The notes under the pieces were generated by a model. The model was not told the DNA's origin. It made no database searches and saw only the letters and a list, made by a program, of their open reading frames with translations. The position numbers were made by a program, and so were the translations under genes. From Brevundimonas sp. (GTDB taxonomy: Bacteria > Pseudomonadota > Alphaproteobacteria > Caulobacterales > Caulobacteraceae): 27,247 nt of DNA. Numbering within the stretch: position 1 is the first letter of the stretch; the number at the start of each line of letters is the position of its first letter. Of the stretch, positions 25,485-27,247 are shown piece after piece. The DNA is taken from NCBI RefSeq assembly GCF_031082345.1, contig NZ_JAVHLH010000008.1:1-27247 (forward strand), given 5' to 3'.

Positions 25485-26348
25485 CTAGATGGCGTCGCGG
25501 CGCGCCTGATCGAGATACAGAGCCCGCAATCGCGTCGCCACCGGCCCGGGCTTGCCGTCGCCGATCTTCGCCCCGTCGATCGACACCGCCGGCATCACGA
25601 AGCCGCTGGCCGAGGTATAGAAGGCCTCCCTCGCCCGCTTCGCCTCGTCGACCGAGAAGGCCCGCTCCTCGACCTCCAGCCCTTCTTCGGCGGCCATCCG
25701 CATCACCGCGGCGCGGGTGATGCCGTGCAGGATGTTGGACTGGGTGTCGCGGGTGCGCAGCTTGCCGTTCTCGTCGACGATCCAGGCGTTGGTCGAGGAG
25801 CCCTCGGTGACCAGCCCCATCTCGTCGACCATCCAGGCCTCGGCGGCCCCGCGCTCCTTGGCCGCCTGTTTGGCCAGCACATTGGGCAGCAGGCCGACCG
25901 TCTTGATGTCGCAGCGGCCCCAGCGGAGGTCCGGATGGGTGATGACGGCCACGCCCTTCGCCGCCGCGGCATTGCCCTTCGACAGCGGCAGGGAGCGGGC
26001 CGTGACGATGACACTCGGCGGCGTCCCCTCGGGCGGAAACGGATGGTCGCGCCGCGCCGTGCCGCGCGTCACCTGGATATAGACCAGGCCCTCGCGCACC
26101 CGGTTGCGTCGCACCGTCTCCTTCAGCACCCGCTCCAGCGCCTCGCGGGTCATCGGGATGGGGATGCGCAGTTCGTCCAGGCTGCGGTGCAGGCGGGTCA
26201 TGTGGCCGTCGAAGTCGGCCATCCGCCCGTCGAATACCGACCAGACCTCATAGACTCCGTCCGCGAACTGGAATCCCCGGTCCTCGACGTGAACCGTGGC
26301 CTGGCCGTGAGCGACGTACTGGCCATTGACGTAGGCGACGCGGCTCAT
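25485..26348 (-). CDS. dat: D-amino-acid aminotransferase (PLP class IV)
   Basis: A 287-residue class IV PLP aminotransferase. The early block [22 protein letters not shown] (written in part: [18 protein letters not shown] at about 19-36) and the N-terminal half match D-alanine aminotransferase. The PLP lysine is K149 in [11 protein letters not shown], the cofactor-pyridine glutamate is E182 in VTEGSSTN, and a phosphate-binding loop follows at GITR. It exchanges amino groups between D-amino acids and 2-oxoacids, supplying D-Ala or D-Glu for peptidoglycan; branched-chain aminotransferase or aminodeoxychorismate lyase activity is the alternative within this fold. The ATG overlaps the ntrX stop by 4 nt (ATGA), so it is co-translated with the nitrogen/redox regulator. 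This position between ntrX and hfq is typical for the class. Confidence 0.9.
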   Translation of the reverse strand: MSRVAYVNGQYVAHGQATVHVEDRGFQFADGVYEVWSVFDGRMADFDGHMTRLHRSLDELRIPIPMTREALERVLKETVRRNRVREGLVYIQVTRGTARRDHPFPPEGTPPSVIVTARSLPLSKGNAAAAKGVAVITHPDLRWGRCDIKTVGLLPNVLAKQAAKERGAAEAWMVDEMGLVTEGSSTNAWIVDENGKLRTRDTQSNILHGITRAAVMRMAAEEGLEVEERAFSVDEAKRAREAFYTSASGFVMPAVSIDGAKIGDGKPGPVATRLRALYLDQARRDAI

Positions 26349-27247
26349 GCCTCGGCGGCTCCCTGTTCCTCATCGTCGATCGGGCCGCGCGAGGGCGACA
26401 CGCCCAGCGACTTCAGCTTGCGATGCAGGGCCGACCGCTCCATGCCGATGAAGGCGGCCGTGCGCGAGATGTTGCCGCCGAAGCGCATGATCTGCGCCGC
26501 CAGATATTCGCGCTCGAACACCTCGCGGGCCTCGCGCAGCGGCAGGGCGATGATGCGCTCGGCGCCCAGCGAGCCCGAAGACCCGGCGTTGGTTGCTTCC
26601 TGAGGCAGGGCGTCGGCGCCGATCGGCTCGTCGGTGTCGCCGGTCGCCAGAATCAGCAACCGCTCGACGTTGTTCCTCAGCTGGCGGACATTGCCCGGCC
26701 ACGGATGCACCTGCAGCACGGCGATGGCGTCATCCCCCAGCCGCCGGCGCGGCAGGCCCTGCGAGCTCGCCAGCGTCTCGATGAAATAGTCGACCAGTTC
26801 CTGGATGTCCTCGCGCCGTTCCGACAGCGCCGGCACCCGGATCGGCACCACGTTCAGCCGGTGGAACAGGTCCTCGCGGAAGCGGCCCTCGGCGATCTCC
26901 TGCTTCAGGTCCCGCGAGGTCGAGGTGATGACCCGCACGTCGACCTGCACGTCCTGCTCCCCGCCGACCCGGCGGAAGCGCTGTTCTACCAGCACGCGCA
27001 GGATTCGGCTCTGGCTCTCGCGCGGCATGTCGCCGACATCGTCCAGATAGAGGGTGCCGTTGTGAGCCCGCTCGAACACGCCGATCTTGCTCGGCCGGCC
27101 GTTGTGACCCTCTTCCCCGAACAGCGCGAGATCGAGCCGTTCCGGGGTCATGCCGGCCGCCGCGATGGCGACGAACTCGCCGCGGGCCCGGGCGCTCGCC
27201 TCGTGGATCTGGCGCGCCACCAGCTCCTTGCCGCTGCCCGGCGGCCC
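26345..27247 (-). CDS. ntrX: NtrX-type sigma-54 family response regulator, C-terminal part (runs off right edge)
   Basis: Partial: 300 residues are visible and the receiver domain lies outside. The window edge cuts just at the Walker A, GPPGSGKE. Then come the AAA+ core with Walker B region GTLYLDDVGDMP, the sensor/arginine-finger region REDLFHRLNVVPIRVP, the sensor II WPGNVRQLRNNVERL, and a Fis-type helix-turn-helix GGNISRTAAFIGMERSALHR. The last pattern is characteristic of NtrX, partner of the membrane kinase NtrY in nitrogen, redox and envelope control. As in other NtrX proteins the sigma-54-contacting GAFTGA loop is absent; the region reads FGEEGHNGRPSKIGVFE. The usual Walker B Asp-Glu is Asp-Asp here. 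It overlaps dat by 4 nt. Confidence 0.93.
   Translation of the reverse strand, partial: GPPGSGKELVARQIHEASARARGEFVAIAAAGMTPERLDLALFGEEGHNGRPSKIGVFERAHNGTLYLDDVGDMPRESQSRILRVLVEQRFRRVGGEQDVQVDVRVITSTSRDLKQEIAEGRFREDLFHRLNVVPIRVPALSERREDIQELVDYFIETLASSQGLPRRRLGDDAIAVLQVHPWPGNVRQLRNNVERLLILATGDTDEPIGADALPQEATNAGSSGSLGAERIIALPLREAREVFEREYLAAQIMRFGGNISRTAAFIGMERSALHRKLKSLGVSPSRGPIDDEEQGAAEA

Overview
This 27.2 kb, GC-rich and tightly packed window looks like the core chromosome of an alphaproteobacterium, most likely Caulobacterales and possibly Brevundimonas. The genus is inferred from gene content, not from a database match. The signs are a pyruvate dehydrogenase E1-beta that carries its own lipoyl domain, the ntrX-dat-hfq-hflX cluster with mazG close by, a DUF5076 gene inside the pdh operon, and Caulobacter-like promoter boxes ahead of eno and pdhA. 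There is no rRNA, tRNA, CRISPR array, transposase or integrase, and no gene-free gap above about 165 bp.

Layout. (1) 1-2158: the front half of a membrane histidine kinase, running off the left edge, is divergent from a stand-alone receiver protein, a two-helix membrane protein and a DUF3606 protein. (2) 2155-11923, all on the minus strand: rpmF, a lipoprotein, eno, an FtsB/DivIC-type division protein, pdhA, pdhB, a DUF5076 gene, pdhC, a DUF3667 zinc-ribbon membrane protein, lpd and a GNAT acetyltransferase. The run pdhA-pdhB-DUF5076-pdhC is joined by three 4-nt ATGA overlaps. (3) 12050-15654, minus: lipA, a COQ10/RatA-like START protein, an L-2-hydroxyglutarate oxidase and two GNAT enzymes, ending at a probable terminator. 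(4) 15817-17376, plus: an Aas-type acyl-activating enzyme without its acyltransferase. (5) 17430-20245, minus: a VanY-like peptidase, an HExxH protein, wrbA and a YgiD-like dioxygenase. (6) 20389-22628, plus: a GPH-type transporter overlapping mazG. (7) 22635-27247, minus: the 3' part of ntrX, dat, hfq, hflX and a PAS-HWE histidine kinase.

The genes of regions 2 and 3 fit together. Enolase works near the end of glycolysis, all four PDH polypeptides convert pyruvate to acetyl-CoA, and LipA makes the lipoyl cofactor carried by both PdhB and PdhC. Region 7 combines nitrogen/redox regulation (NtrX), RNA regulation (Hfq) and ribosome rescue (HflX).

I found no clear new defence or mobile system. 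The most interesting undescribed pieces are the DUF5076 gene locked into the pdh operon, the DUF3667 membrane protein between E2 and E3, the left-edge kinase/receiver/membrane-protein locus, and the overlapping pair of putative metallopeptidases. Several starts are non-ATG (TTG or GTG) and are flagged where uncertain.
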